Shown: piece after piece, positions 22,982 through 29,842 of the stretch
Layout: every line of letters begins with the position of its first letter
How positions within the stretch are numbered: position 1 is the first letter of the stretch
Source of the DNA: an uncultured Arthrobacter sp.
GTDB lineage: Bacteria > Actinomycetota > Actinomycetes > Actinomycetales > Micrococcaceae
Direction of reading: 5' to 3'
Assembly: GCF_902805515.1 (NCBI RefSeq)
Contig: NZ_CADCTE010000128.1
Coordinates: 1 to 36,129, forward strand
Length of the DNA: 36,129 nt
Program-made: the position numbers and the translations under genes
The notes under the pieces: model-generated
What the model was told of the DNA's origin: nothing
Database searches by the model: none
What the model saw: the letters and a program-made list of their open reading frames with translations, nothing else

Positions 22982-23794
22982 ATGCGTGGTGCCGCCGGGA
23001 AGGACCTTCCCTTCCCCCTGGATACGCCCGGCGAGCCCGGGTCGGCGGCCTTCTTCGACGTGGACAACACGCTCATGCGCGGCGCCAGCCTGTTCCATGT
23101 GGCGCGGAAGATGTATCAGCGCCGTGCATTCACCCTCCGCTTCGCCGCGGGTCTGGCGTGGAAGCAGCTCCGGTTCGTTCTGCGCGGCGAGACGATGACC
23201 GATGTCAACTCGGTCCGCGATGCGGCGCTCGCCTTCGCCATCGGGATCGCCCACGCGGACATCCTCGCCCTCGGCGAGGAGGTCTACGACGAGATGATCG
23301 CCTCCAAGATCTGGCCCGGGGCCCGGGCCCTGACGGACCAGCACCTGGCCGCCGGGCGGAAGGTGTGGCTGGTGACCGGCACGCCGGTCGAGGTGGCCAG
23401 CGTCATCGCCAAGCGGCTCGGTCTCACCGGTGCCCTCGGCACGGTCGGGGAGGTGGCCGACGGCCTCTACACGGGACGGCTGGTCGGGGAGTTCCTCCAC
23501 GGCGCGGCCAAGGCCGCGGCGGTGAAGGAGCTGGCGGCGCGGGACAACCTCGACCTTGACCGCTGCTGGGCCTACAGCGACTCGTTCAACGACGTCCCGC
23601 TGCTGAGCAGCGTGGGCCACCCGGTCGCAATCAATCCGGACGCCCGGCTGCGCCGGCACGCGCGGGCGAACAACTGGCCGGTGTTCGACTTCCGCAGCGG
23701 CCGCCGCGCGGCAACCCTGGGGCTCAAGGCGGCGACCGGAGTCGGTGCCGTCTACGGAATGTGGCGGGGGTTCGTGAAACTGCGGGACCGCTGA
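22982..23794 (+). CDS. HAD-IB family phosphatase (SerB1-like)
   Basis: A 270-residue haloacid dehalogenase subfamily IB hydrolase. Motif I is AAFFDVDNTLMRG with nucleophile Asp and general acid Asp. Motif II is WLVTGTP, motif III the Lys in FLHGAAKAAAVKEL, and motif IV AYSDSFNDVPLL with the metal-binding Asp. The C-terminal tail RAATLGLKAATGVGAVYG is a weakly hydrophobic helix typical of actinobacterial homologues (M. tuberculosis Rv0505c, named SerB1). The annotation as phosphoserine phosphatase is not secure, since some members act on phospholipid or lysophosphatidate substrates. The start ATG 22982 is fixed by the -10 TAGACT 6 bases upstream. A hairpin region separates it from bS22, which is on the opposite strand. 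Confidence 0.86.
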   Translation: MRGAAGKDLPFPLDTPGEPGSAAFFDVDNTLMRGASLFHVARKMYQRRAFTLRFAAGLAWKQLRFVLRGETMTDVNSVRDAALAFAIGIAHADILALGEEVYDEMIASKIWPGARALTDQHLAAGRKVWLVTGTPVEVASVIAKRLGLTGALGTVGEVADGLYTGRLVGEFLHGAAKAAAVKELAARDNLDLDRCWAYSDSFNDVPLLSSVGHPVAINPDARLRRHARANNWPVFDFRSGRRAATLGLKAATGVGAVYGMWRGFVKLRDR

Positions 23795-23867
23795 CACCGC
23801 CGCTCACCGGACTGCGCCGTCACCCACCGCCAACCGCACCGCCGTTAACCACGTCCGGCCCACCGCT

Positions 23868-23928
23868 CCAACCTGACGGTTGGGGCTGCGGACCGGGAAA
23901 ACTGGAAAGGGAGCCGCCGGACGGCGGC
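23868..23928. terminator. Hairpins between convergent HAD and bS22 genes
   Basis: CCAACC/GGTTGG (23868-23873 and 23878-23883) and GCCGCC/GGCGGC (23913-23918 and 23923-23928) form two small perfect stems. On the minus strand the second is followed by a pyrimidine-rich stretch (CTCCCTTTCC, then AGTTTTCCC), which suits termination of the bS22 transcript. Confidence 0.5.
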
Positions 23929-23958
23929 CCTCCAGCTGTGGAGCAGAAGAGCGGTGCC

Positions 23959-24057
23959 CTACTTCTTGTTGCGGCGCTGGTGGCGGGTCTTGCGAAGCAG
24001 TTTGCGGTGCTTCTTCTTGGCCATACGCTTGCGGCGCTTCTTGATTACTGAACCCAC
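23959..24057 (-). CDS. Small ribosomal protein bS22 (AURKAIP1/COX24-like)
   Basis: A 32-residue, extremely basic protein encoded on the minus strand from GTG 24057 to TAG 23961-23959. The translation begins with VGSVIKKRRKRMAKKKH and ends in RHQRRNKK. It matches the actinobacterial 30S subunit protein bS22, known from mycobacterial ribosome structures (about 33 residues, starting MGSVIKKRRKRM), which binds rRNA and has a relative in mitochondrial COX24/AURKAIP1. GTGAGGACTCT precedes the start, so GAGGA is the ribosome binding site. Genes this short are easily missed. The downstream hairpins and the neighbouring BldC-like gene (195 bases upstream on the same strand) match the conserved actinobacterial pair. 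Confidence 0.9.
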   Translation of the reverse strand: MGSVIKKRRKRMAKKKHRKLLRKTRHQRRNKK

Positions 24058-24251
24058 AGAGTCCTCACAAACTTAATAGGAATCCAGGCGGCTGCCTCCG
24101 CTGCGAAAACAGCGCAGGACCGCCCGGAGCTGACATGGGCCCGCACGAACTGGCGCTGGCCCGGTAAAACCGGTAGTTGCGCGGCGGCTATCGACCGCGC
24201 AAAACGTTCCTTAACAGGGTACAGGCAATTGGTGCCGCCCCCGACCGGCGG

Positions 24252-24461
24252 CTACGCGGTCGCCGACTGCCCGTCGACCTGCGCGTGGCGGAGGTAATCG
24301 GCCACGGCCGACTCGGGAACCCGGTAGGAGCGCCCGAACTGGACGGCCGGAAGTTCCCCTGAATGAACGAGTCGGTAGACGGTCATTTTCGACACCCGCA
24401 TGACCTCGGCGACTTCCGCCACCGTCAAGAACTGCACATCCGAGAAGTTCCCGTCTGCCAT
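24252..24461 (-). CDS. BldC/excisionase-like helix-turn-helix protein
   Basis: A 69-residue DNA-binding protein with a MerR-like winged helix of excisionase type: FLTVAEVAEVMRVSKMTVYRLVHSGELPAVQFGRSYRVPESAVADYL. This is typical of the BldC family and its homologues (in M. tuberculosis Rv0500A, upstream of bS22 Rv0500B). BldC-like proteins bind head-to-tail direct repeats. The targets here are unknown, but constant linkage with bS22 hints at a shared role. It has no phage neighbours, so despite the fold it is unlikely to be an excisionase. The start ATG 24461 is preceded by GGTGAG. The 238 bases upstream hold its probable promoter, near 24580-24612 on the minus strand. Confidence 0.88.
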   Translation of the reverse strand: MADGNFSDVQFLTVAEVAEVMRVSKMTVYRLVHSGELPAVQFGRSYRVPESAVADYLRHAQVDGQSATA

Positions 24462-24578
24462 CTCACCACTATTCCTTTACTTGAAGGCTTCCCACCCTGA
24501 GACCGGCATTCGAACTGATGCCGGATGCGCGCAATGGATACGCCGCCTCGAAGCATGAGGATTTTCTGCCTAGGACGG

Positions 24579-24612
24579 TACTCTAGTGGCACCTGTGACA
24601 AAAGTGAAAGCC
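24579..24612 (-). promoter_or_regulatory. A+T-rich candidate promoter region upstream of the BldC-like gene
   Basis: On the minus strand TAGAGT (24585-24580) follows an A+T-rich stretch containing TTTCAC (24609-24604) with an 18-base spacer. On the plus strand the same bases read TACTCT (24579-24584), a possible -10 in the other direction. The orientation is ambiguous. The minus reading fits the BldC-like gene with a leader of about 110 bases. Confidence 0.35.
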
Positions 24613-24648
24613 CTTGTGGTAGAGAGGCTCCCTTGACTGCCGGCGGAG

Positions 24649-24681
24649 GCCGGTCGGGGTGGCAAAGAGCGGCCGACCGGC
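24649..24681 (-). terminator. Hairpin after the ArsR-type gene
   Basis: GCCGGTCGG (24649-24657) and CCGACCGGC (24673-24681) form a perfect 9-bp stem with a 15-base loop, 19 bases past the ArsR-type stop. There is no T tract, so this is a GC-only actinobacterial-type terminator. Confidence 0.5.
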
Positions 24682-24699
24682 CGCCCGTTCGGCCGCACG

Positions 24700-25230
24700 C
24701 TACCGCTCGTGGTCCTTCCGACGCCGCAGCTGGGAGATGAGGTCGGCCGCGCGTTCGGCCGCCCGCCCCATGGTCCTGCCGATCTGCTGCTGCCGGGTCG
24801 CCTCCGCCGTGGCCCGCGGTGATCCGGCGGGCGCGAGCGCAGCCGCCGCCAGCACTCCTGCGGCCGGGGCCCCGGCGCCGGCCGGCACCTCCACTGCGGA
24901 GACGGGTGCCTCCGGCCCCGCGGGAGCGGGGACGGTGAAGGAAACCGGCACCTCGGGGGCGGCCTCGGCCGGCGCCGCGGTGAAGCCTGCGATCCAGTCC
25001 TGCACGGAAAGCAGGGGTGAGGATTCAAGCGAATAGAAGCGTTTCTGGCCCTGCGCCCGCATGGTGACCAGGCCGGCCTCGCGCAGTACCTTGAGGTGCT
25101 TCGACACCGTCGGCTGGCTCACGCCGAGCTCTCCCACGAGCTGCCCCACCGATTTCCCCTCGGTGCGCAGCAGCTCGAGGATGTCCCGCCGCGTGCGCTC
25201 GGCGATGACTGCAAACACGTCGATACCCAT
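24700..25230 (-). CDS. ArsR-type winged-helix regulator with long Ala/Pro linker
   Basis: A 176-residue regulator. Residues 1-75 form an ArsR/SmtB-like winged helix (RTRRDILELLRTEGKSVGQLVGELGVSQPTVSKHLKVLREAGLV and the wing RAQGQKRFYSLE). No metal-binding cysteines are present, so it is not a metal sensor of the classic type. A low-complexity Ala/Pro/Val linker of about 60 residues follows (PAPAGPEAPV and similar). The C-terminal segment RTMGRAAERAADLISQLRRRK is a conserved-looking amphipathic helix. The N-terminal motif and this C-terminal helix resemble actinobacterial regulators usually placed beside the BldC-like/bS22 pair. ATG 25230 has TAGGGT exactly 6 bases upstream, a leaderless-type start. 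The effector is unknown. Confidence 0.83.
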   Translation of the reverse strand: MGIDVFAVIAERTRRDILELLRTEGKSVGQLVGELGVSQPTVSKHLKVLREAGLVTMRAQGQKRFYSLESSPLLSVQDWIAGFTAAPAEAAPEVPVSFTVPAPAGPEAPVSAVEVPAGAGAPAAGVLAAAALAPAGSPRATAEATRQQQIGRTMGRAAERAADLISQLRRRKDHER

Positions 25231-25284
25231 TGCTTCACCCTAGCGATATATGCCGCCGACGGCATCCCGACCCGCTGCGGGCCC

Positions 25285-26487
25285 TCAGTCGAACCATGGG
25301 TCGAGCCCGTGCAGCGGGAACACGGCCCGGCGCGTGGCCATGACCGTGCGGTCGAGGTCGTCGCCGGGGTCGTAGCCCACTTCCCAGGACCGCCACCAGG
25401 TGTCCGCGCCGTCACCCATCAGGGCCGGCGGGGTGGAGCCGTAGCGTTCGCGCACGTGGTCCCGCCACGCCGGCGGCACCGGGGTGGACGGCCCGACCGC
25501 GGCTCCCGCCGCCACCGCAATGAGCAGGCCCCAGGAGCGGGGCACCACGTTCGCGAGGCTGTATCCGCCGCCGCCGGTGGAGATCCACCGCCCGCCGCAC
25601 AGGCGCTCCGCGAGGTCCCGGACACCGAGCATCATCGCGTGCTGGGCGTCGACACTGAGCCGCAGGTTCGTCAGCGGATCCGCAAGGTGGGAGTCGCACC
25701 CGTGCTGGCTGACGATCACCTCGGGCGCAAACACCTCTGCCAGCTGGGGCACCACGGCGTGGAATGCGCGCAGGACCGCCGCATCGCCGGCCGAGGTCGG
25801 AAGGGCAACGTTGACCGCGGTGCCCTCGGCGCCGGGGCCGCCGGTCTCGTTCGCGAAGCCGGTTCCGGGAAACAGGCTCATTCCCGTTTCATGGAGGGAG
25901 ATGGTCATGACCCGCGGCTCGTTCCAGAAGATGCTCTGGGTGCCGTCCCCGTGGTGGGCGTCCACGTCGAGGTAGAGCACCCGCGCGACCCCTGAGTCGA
26001 GGAGCCGCTGGATGCTCGCGGCGGCGTCGTTGTAGATGCAGAAGCCGCTGGCCGCCGATCGTGCCGCGTGGTGCATGCCGCCGCCGAAGTTCACGGCGTG
26101 GAGTGCGGTGCCTGCGACGATGGCGTCGGCCGCCGCCAGCGAGCCGCCGACCAGCCGGGCACTGGCCTCGTGCATCCCGGCGAAGCCCGGGGTGTCGGAG
26201 GTGCCCAGGCCGAACTCGGGACGCGCGGTGTCGGGGTCGGCGCTCACCGCGCGCACCCCGGCGATGTAGGTGGGGCTGTGCACCGTTGCAAGTTCGGCGT
26301 CGGCGGCCACGAACGGGTGCACCACCGACACGGTGGGGAGGTCGAGCAGCCCCATCTCACGCGCCAGCCGGGCCGTCAGCGCAAGCCGGGCCGGGTTCAT
26401 CGGGTGATGCGGGCCGAAGTTGTAGGCGAGCATCTCATCGTCCCAGACAACGTGTGTCGGGGGCGCGGGCGCGGAGGAATTAGACAT
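25285..26487 (-). CDS. acuC: AcuC-type acetoin utilization/histone deacetylase-fold protein
   Basis: A 400-residue protein of the class I histone deacetylase superfamily (AcuC), a zinc-dependent lysine deacetylase. Motifs are YNFGPHHPMNPARL, the catalytic HxHH-like segment NFGGGMHHAARSAA (His-His), the metal ligands in LDVDAHHGDGTQSIF, and ISLHETGMSLFPGTG. EVIVSQHGCDSHLADPLTNL and GGGGYSLANVVPRSW complete the active site. In other bacteria AcuC regulates acetyl-CoA synthetase by deacetylation, and in actinobacteria it appears constitutively beside the BldC/bS22 cluster. ATG 26487 is preceded 7 bases upstream by TAGCCT; the intervening GAGGGCG could also be a ribosome site. The substrate is not known. 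Confidence 0.88.
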   Translation of the reverse strand: MSNSSAPAPPTHVVWDDEMLAYNFGPHHPMNPARLALTARLAREMGLLDLPTVSVVHPFVAADAELATVHSPTYIAGVRAVSADPDTARPEFGLGTSDTPGFAGMHEASARLVGGSLAAADAIVAGTALHAVNFGGGMHHAARSAASGFCIYNDAAASIQRLLDSGVARVLYLDVDAHHGDGTQSIFWNEPRVMTISLHETGMSLFPGTGFANETGGPGAEGTAVNVALPTSAGDAAVLRAFHAVVPQLAEVFAPEVIVSQHGCDSHLADPLTNLRLSVDAQHAMMLGVRDLAERLCGGRWISTGGGGYSLANVVPRSWGLLIAVAAGAAVGPSTPVPPAWRDHVRERYGSTPPALMGDGADTWWRSWEVGYDPGDDLDRTVMATRRAVFPLHGLDPWFD

Positions 26488-26611
26488 CGCCCTCAGGCTA
26501 CGCGATGCCCCGAACTTCGGCCACGAAGCGGGGGTGAAAGTGATTTACTACTTCAAGGACAACATTCGGGCCGCTGCGGCGGCATCAACAGCAACGGGGC
26601 AAGCGGCGTCA
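26488..26611. other. Intergenic region acuC-trkH
   Basis: It holds the divergent starts of acuC and trkH. A locally A+T-rich part (26534-26565, with GTGATTTACTACTTCAAGG) may be the trkH promoter, or may code for an N-terminal extension starting at GTG 26534. Confidence 0.35.
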
Positions 26612-28024
26612 ATGATTACTCAGCAGCCTCCGTGGCTGAGGGAAGATCGGAGCGGGCTCGCGCGCCTTCTGGCGCGCCTGCGGGACTTCCTTGACGGGTT
26701 CGCCAACAGCTCGCCGGCCCGGCTGGCCCTGACCATCTTCGTCGCCGTCATCCTCCTGTTCACGGGGCTCCTTAGCCTGCCGGCGGCCTCCTCGGACGGC
26801 ACCGCCACCCCGCTTCATGACGCGCTGTTTACCGCGGTCTCGGCGGTGTGCGTGACGGGGCTGACGGTCGTCTCGACGGCCACCCACTGGTCCTTCCTGG
26901 GTCAGCTGATCATCCTGCTCGGCATCTTCATCGGCGGACTGGGAACCCTGACCCTGGCCTCCCTGCTGGCCCTGGTGGTGAGCAGGCGCCTGGGCGTACG
27001 CGGGAAGCTCATCGCCCAGGAGGCGCTCAACAACGCCGGCCGGCTCGGGGAGATCGGCACCCTGCTGCGCATCGTCATCACCACCTCCGTGGTGATCGAA
27101 CTCGTGCTCGCCCTGGCCATGATCCCCCGGTTCATCATCCTCGGGGAACCGCTGGGCCAGGCGGTGTGGCACGGCATTTTCTACTCCATCTCGGCCTTCA
27201 ACAACGCCGGGTTCACCCCGCACTCCGACGGGCTGGTCCCCTACGAGACCGACCTGTGGATCATTGTTCCGCTCATGGTCGGGGTGTTCCTCGGCAGCCT
27301 CGGCTTCCCCGTCATGATGGTCCTGCTCCAGACCCGCTGGCGGTACCGGAAGTGGAACCTCCACACCAAGCTGACCATCACGGTGTCCCTGATCCTGCTG
27401 GCGCTCGGTACGGCTGCCTGGGGCGCGCTCGAATGGTCCAACCCCGACACGATCGCCGGCCTGAGCACCAGCGACAAGGTCATCCACGCCATGTTCGCCT
27501 CCGTCATGACGCGCTCGGGCGGTTTCAACCTCGTGGACCAGGCGGCAATGGACTCCACCACGATGCTCCTGACCGATGCGCTCATGTTCGCCGGCGGCGG
27601 CTCGGCCTCAACCGCCGGCGGCATCCGGGTGACGACCATCGCCGTGATGTTCCTCGCCATTGTGGCCGAGGCCCGCGGCGACACCGACGTGCGGGCCTGG
27701 GGGCGCACCATCCCGCAGGGCACCCTGCGGGTGGCCATCTCGGTGATCTTCATGGGCGCCACGGTGGTGCTGCTCGGCACCGGCGCCATCCTCGCCATCT
27801 CCGGCGAGGGCCTGAACCGGGTGCTGTTCGAGGTGATCTCGGCCTTCGCGACCTGCGGGCTGAGCACCAACCTCAGCGCGGAGCTCCCGCCGGCGGGCAA
27901 GTACGTGCTCGCGGCTTTGATGTTCGCGGGCCGGATGGGCACAATTACCCTTGCCTCCGCCCTGGCCCTGCGCCAGCGCAGCACCCTGTACCACTACCCC
28001 GAAGAAAGGCCGATCATTGGCTGA
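26612..28024 (+). CDS. TrkH/KtrB-family potassium uptake membrane subunit
   Basis: A 470-residue protein (from ATG 26612) of the K+ transporter superfamily with four M1-P-M2 repeats. The Gly residues of the four filter loops are visible: SAVCVTGLTVVST, SAFNNAGFTPHSD, MTRSGGFNLVD and SAFATCGLSTNLS. The last helix ends GRMGTITLASALALRQR. Together with the RCK protein encoded next it should form a KtrAB-like K+ uptake system. The start is uncertain: GTG 26534 would add 26 residues, but that stretch is A+T-rich and reads more like promoter. No Shine-Dalgarno is evident at ATG 26612. The gene overlaps trkA by 8 bases. It interrupts an otherwise conserved core order between the BldC/bS22 and proC genes. 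Confidence 0.85.
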   Translation: MITQQPPWLREDRSGLARLLARLRDFLDGFANSSPARLALTIFVAVILLFTGLLSLPAASSDGTATPLHDALFTAVSAVCVTGLTVVSTATHWSFLGQLIILLGIFIGGLGTLTLASLLALVVSRRLGVRGKLIAQEALNNAGRLGEIGTLLRIVITTSVVIELVLALAMIPRFIILGEPLGQAVWHGIFYSISAFNNAGFTPHSDGLVPYETDLWIIVPLMVGVFLGSLGFPVMMVLLQTRWRYRKWNLHTKLTITVSLILLALGTAAWGALEWSNPDTIAGLSTSDKVIHAMFASVMTRSGGFNLVDQAAMDSTTMLLTDALMFAGGGSASTAGGIRVTTIAVMFLAIVAEARGDTDVRAWGRTIPQGTLRVAISVIFMGATVVLLGTGAILAISGEGLNRVLFEVISAFATCGLSTNLSAELPPAGKYVLAALMFAGRMGTITLASALALRQRSTLYHYPEERPIIG

Positions 28025-28685
28025 CAGACCAGCACACAACGCCCCGGTCCTGGTGATCGGTCTTGGCCGGTTTGGTGCCGCAACGGCCGAGCAGCTCGTC
28101 AAGCAGGGACGCGAGGTCCTGGCCATCGAGCGGGACGGGCAGCTGGTGCAGAAGTTCGCCGGAACCCTCACGCACGTCGTTGAGGCCGACGCCACCAACC
28201 TCGACGCGCTGCGCCAGCTGGGAGCGCAGGAGTTCACCGCCGCGGTCGTCGGCGTGGGCACCTCCATCGAGTCAAGCGTGCTGATCACCGCCAATCTGGT
28301 GGACCTGGGCATCGACCACCTGTGGGTGAAGGCGATCACCCCGTCGCACGGGAAGATCCTCAAGCGCATCGGCGCCAACCACGTGATCTACCCCGAGGCC
28401 GACGCCGGGCAGCGCGCCGCGCACCTGGTGGGCGGCCGGATGCTCGACTTCATCGAGTTCGACGACGGCTTCGCGATCGTGAAGATGTACCCGCCCAAGG
28501 AGACGCAGGGGTTCACCCTCGCCGAGTCCTCGGTGCGCTCCAAATACGGGGTCACCATCGTCGGGGTGAAGTCCCCGGGCGAGGACTTCACCTATGCGCA
28601 GGCCGACACCAAGGTCTCGGGGCGGGACATGCTGATCGTCTCGGGCCACGTCGACCTGCTCGAACGCTTCGCCGCCCGCCCCTGA
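28017..28685 (+). CDS. TrkA/KtrA-type RCK domain K+ uptake regulator
   Basis: A 222-residue peripheral gating subunit. The RCK_N Rossmann domain shows VLVIGLGRFGAATAEQL and the acidic end of the second strand (VLAIERD), consistent with NAD(H) or ATP binding. EADATNLDALRQLG, then VVGVGTSIESSVLIT, are standard. The RCK_C domain follows from about residue 140 (QGFTLAESSVRSKYGVTIVGV). The start is TTG 28017: GAAAGG (28004-28009) lies 7 bases upstream and the sequence after it fits the family. It overlaps the trkH stop by 8 bases, an arrangement that couples subunit synthesis. Convergent with proC, with a palindromic terminator between. Confidence 0.88.
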   Translation: MADRPAHNAPVLVIGLGRFGAATAEQLVKQGREVLAIERDGQLVQKFAGTLTHVVEADATNLDALRQLGAQEFTAAVVGVGTSIESSVLITANLVDLGIDHLWVKAITPSHGKILKRIGANHVIYPEADAGQRAAHLVGGRMLDFIEFDDGFAIVKMYPPKETQGFTLAESSVRSKYGVTIVGVKSPGEDFTYAQADTKVSGRDMLIVSGHVDLLERFAARP

Positions 28686-28692
28686 TCCCGGC

Positions 28693-28720
28693 CGGGCCCG
28701 CTCCGGCGCTCCGGGGCCCG
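28693..28720. terminator. GC-rich hairpin between trkA and proC
   Basis: CGGGCCC (28693-28699) pairs with GGGCCCG (28714-28720) around a 14-base loop. It lies between two convergent genes and would serve both. No T tract. Confidence 0.5.
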
Positions 28721-28724
28721 CGGG

Positions 28725-29570
28725 TCAGCTGCCGCCGAGTTCCCGAGTGATTTCGGCGGCGCGCTCGGTGGCGGCACCGGCGCCGCGCGCCACAATCTCG
28801 GCCAGGCCCTCCCGGTCGAAGGTCTCGACGGCGCTCTGCGTGGTCCCGTTCGGGCTGGTCACGGCACGGCGCAGCGCCGCGGCGTCGGCGCCGTCCTCGG
28901 CGAGCATGAAGCCCGCCCCGGCGACGGTTTCATTGGCGATCCGCCGTGCCAGATCCGGCTCGAGGCCCAGCCGCTCCCCCGCTGCGGCCATCGCCTCGGC
29001 CAGGTAGAAGGCATACGCCGGCCCGGAGCCGCTGACCGCCGAGAGCGCGTCCACCTGCTCCTCGGGGATTTCCACCACGGTTCCGGCCGCGGACAGGAGC
29101 TCCCGGGCCGTCCGCAGGTGCTCCGGGCCCGCGGACGCGCCGGCGGAGATGGACAGGACGCCCCGGCCCAGCCGGGAGGGGGTGTTGGGCATGGTGCGGA
29201 TGACGGGCTGCCCGGCCGGCAGCGCCGATTCGAGCATCGCCGTGGTCACGGCCGCGGCAACGCTGAGGACCAGGGTGTCCGGCCGCAGGGACGGGCCGAT
29301 CTCCCGGGCCAGGGGCAGCACACCGACGGGCTTTACCCCGACGACGACGACGTCCGCCGCGGCGGCCGCCTCCCGGTTGGCCCCCGGGTTGTCCCCGGTG
29401 GCAAGGACCTCAATGCCGTACCTGTCCCGGAGCTCCTGGGCCCGGCCGGAACGCTGCACGGTCGCGGTGACGCTTGAGGGGTCACGGCCCGCGGAGAGCA
29501 GCCCGCCGAGGATCGCCTCGTTCATCGATCCGGTGCCGAGGAAGGAAAGGTGAAGGGAAGTTTCGCTCAT
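28725..29570 (-). CDS. proC: Pyrroline-5-carboxylate reductase
   Basis: A 281-residue NAD(P)H-dependent reductase for the last step of proline synthesis. Residues 10-20 give the Rossmann motif FLGTGSMNEAILGGLL. A conserved central segment is VIRTMPNTPSRLGRGVLSIS. The C-terminal substrate and dimer domain carries SGSGPAYAFYLAEAM, ETVAGAGFML and LRRAVTSPNGTTQ. Length is normal. ATG 29570 is chosen because the family begins there, and CAGGAT 6 bases upstream resembles the leaderless -10 pattern found elsewhere here. The upstream open frame is Arg/Pro-rich and rejected. In M. tuberculosis the same gene (Rv0500) precedes the excisionase-like/bS22 pair, so the local order is conserved apart from the K+ genes. 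Confidence 0.94.
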   Translation of the reverse strand: MSETSLHLSFLGTGSMNEAILGGLLSAGRDPSSVTATVQRSGRAQELRDRYGIEVLATGDNPGANREAAAAADVVVVGVKPVGVLPLAREIGPSLRPDTLVLSVAAAVTTAMLESALPAGQPVIRTMPNTPSRLGRGVLSISAGASAGPEHLRTARELLSAAGTVVEIPEEQVDALSAVSGSGPAYAFYLAEAMAAAGERLGLEPDLARRIANETVAGAGFMLAEDGADAAALRRAVTSPNGTTQSAVETFDREGLAEIVARGAGAATERAAEITRELGGS

Positions 29571-29842
29571 GGACCAATCCTGCCACGGGCCACTCCCAGC
29601 GTTCTCCCAGCAATTTCGCCGGGGAGTCACAAGATGGGCCGGTAACGTTCTACGTACCTCATGAAGGTGCGAGTGATGAGGGCCGGATTCTCCTGATCCG
29701 GTCCGGCGCCGCTGGTAGGCCACGTGTTCCCCCAGTACCTGGCCACACCGGCGGCGTCACTGCGTTAACCGCCGTTTGTATGGCCGGTGTGCCTCGGCAC
29801 AGGCCGGCCGCTGACCGGCCGACAATCAGGCGCTGCCGCGGG
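29571..29842. other. Intergenic region proC-isomerase with imperfect hairpin
   Basis: 272 bases without a convincing gene. The centre holds an imperfect hairpin: GCCGGTGTGCC and GGCACAGGCCGGC around TC (about 29783-29808), with a 2-base bulge. A tiny frame ATG 29662 to TGA 29695-29697 (11 residues) has no support. The hairpin lies past the isomerase stop and is a candidate terminator. Confidence 0.35.

Noticed and set aside
26534-26611. GTG 26534 as trkH start
   Set aside because: Kept as an alternative only. The region is A+T-rich and reads like promoter, and the following TrkH sequence does not need it.
29662-29697. Tiny frame of 11 residues in the proC-isomerase gap
   Set aside because: No ribosome site, no spaced -10, and too short to judge.
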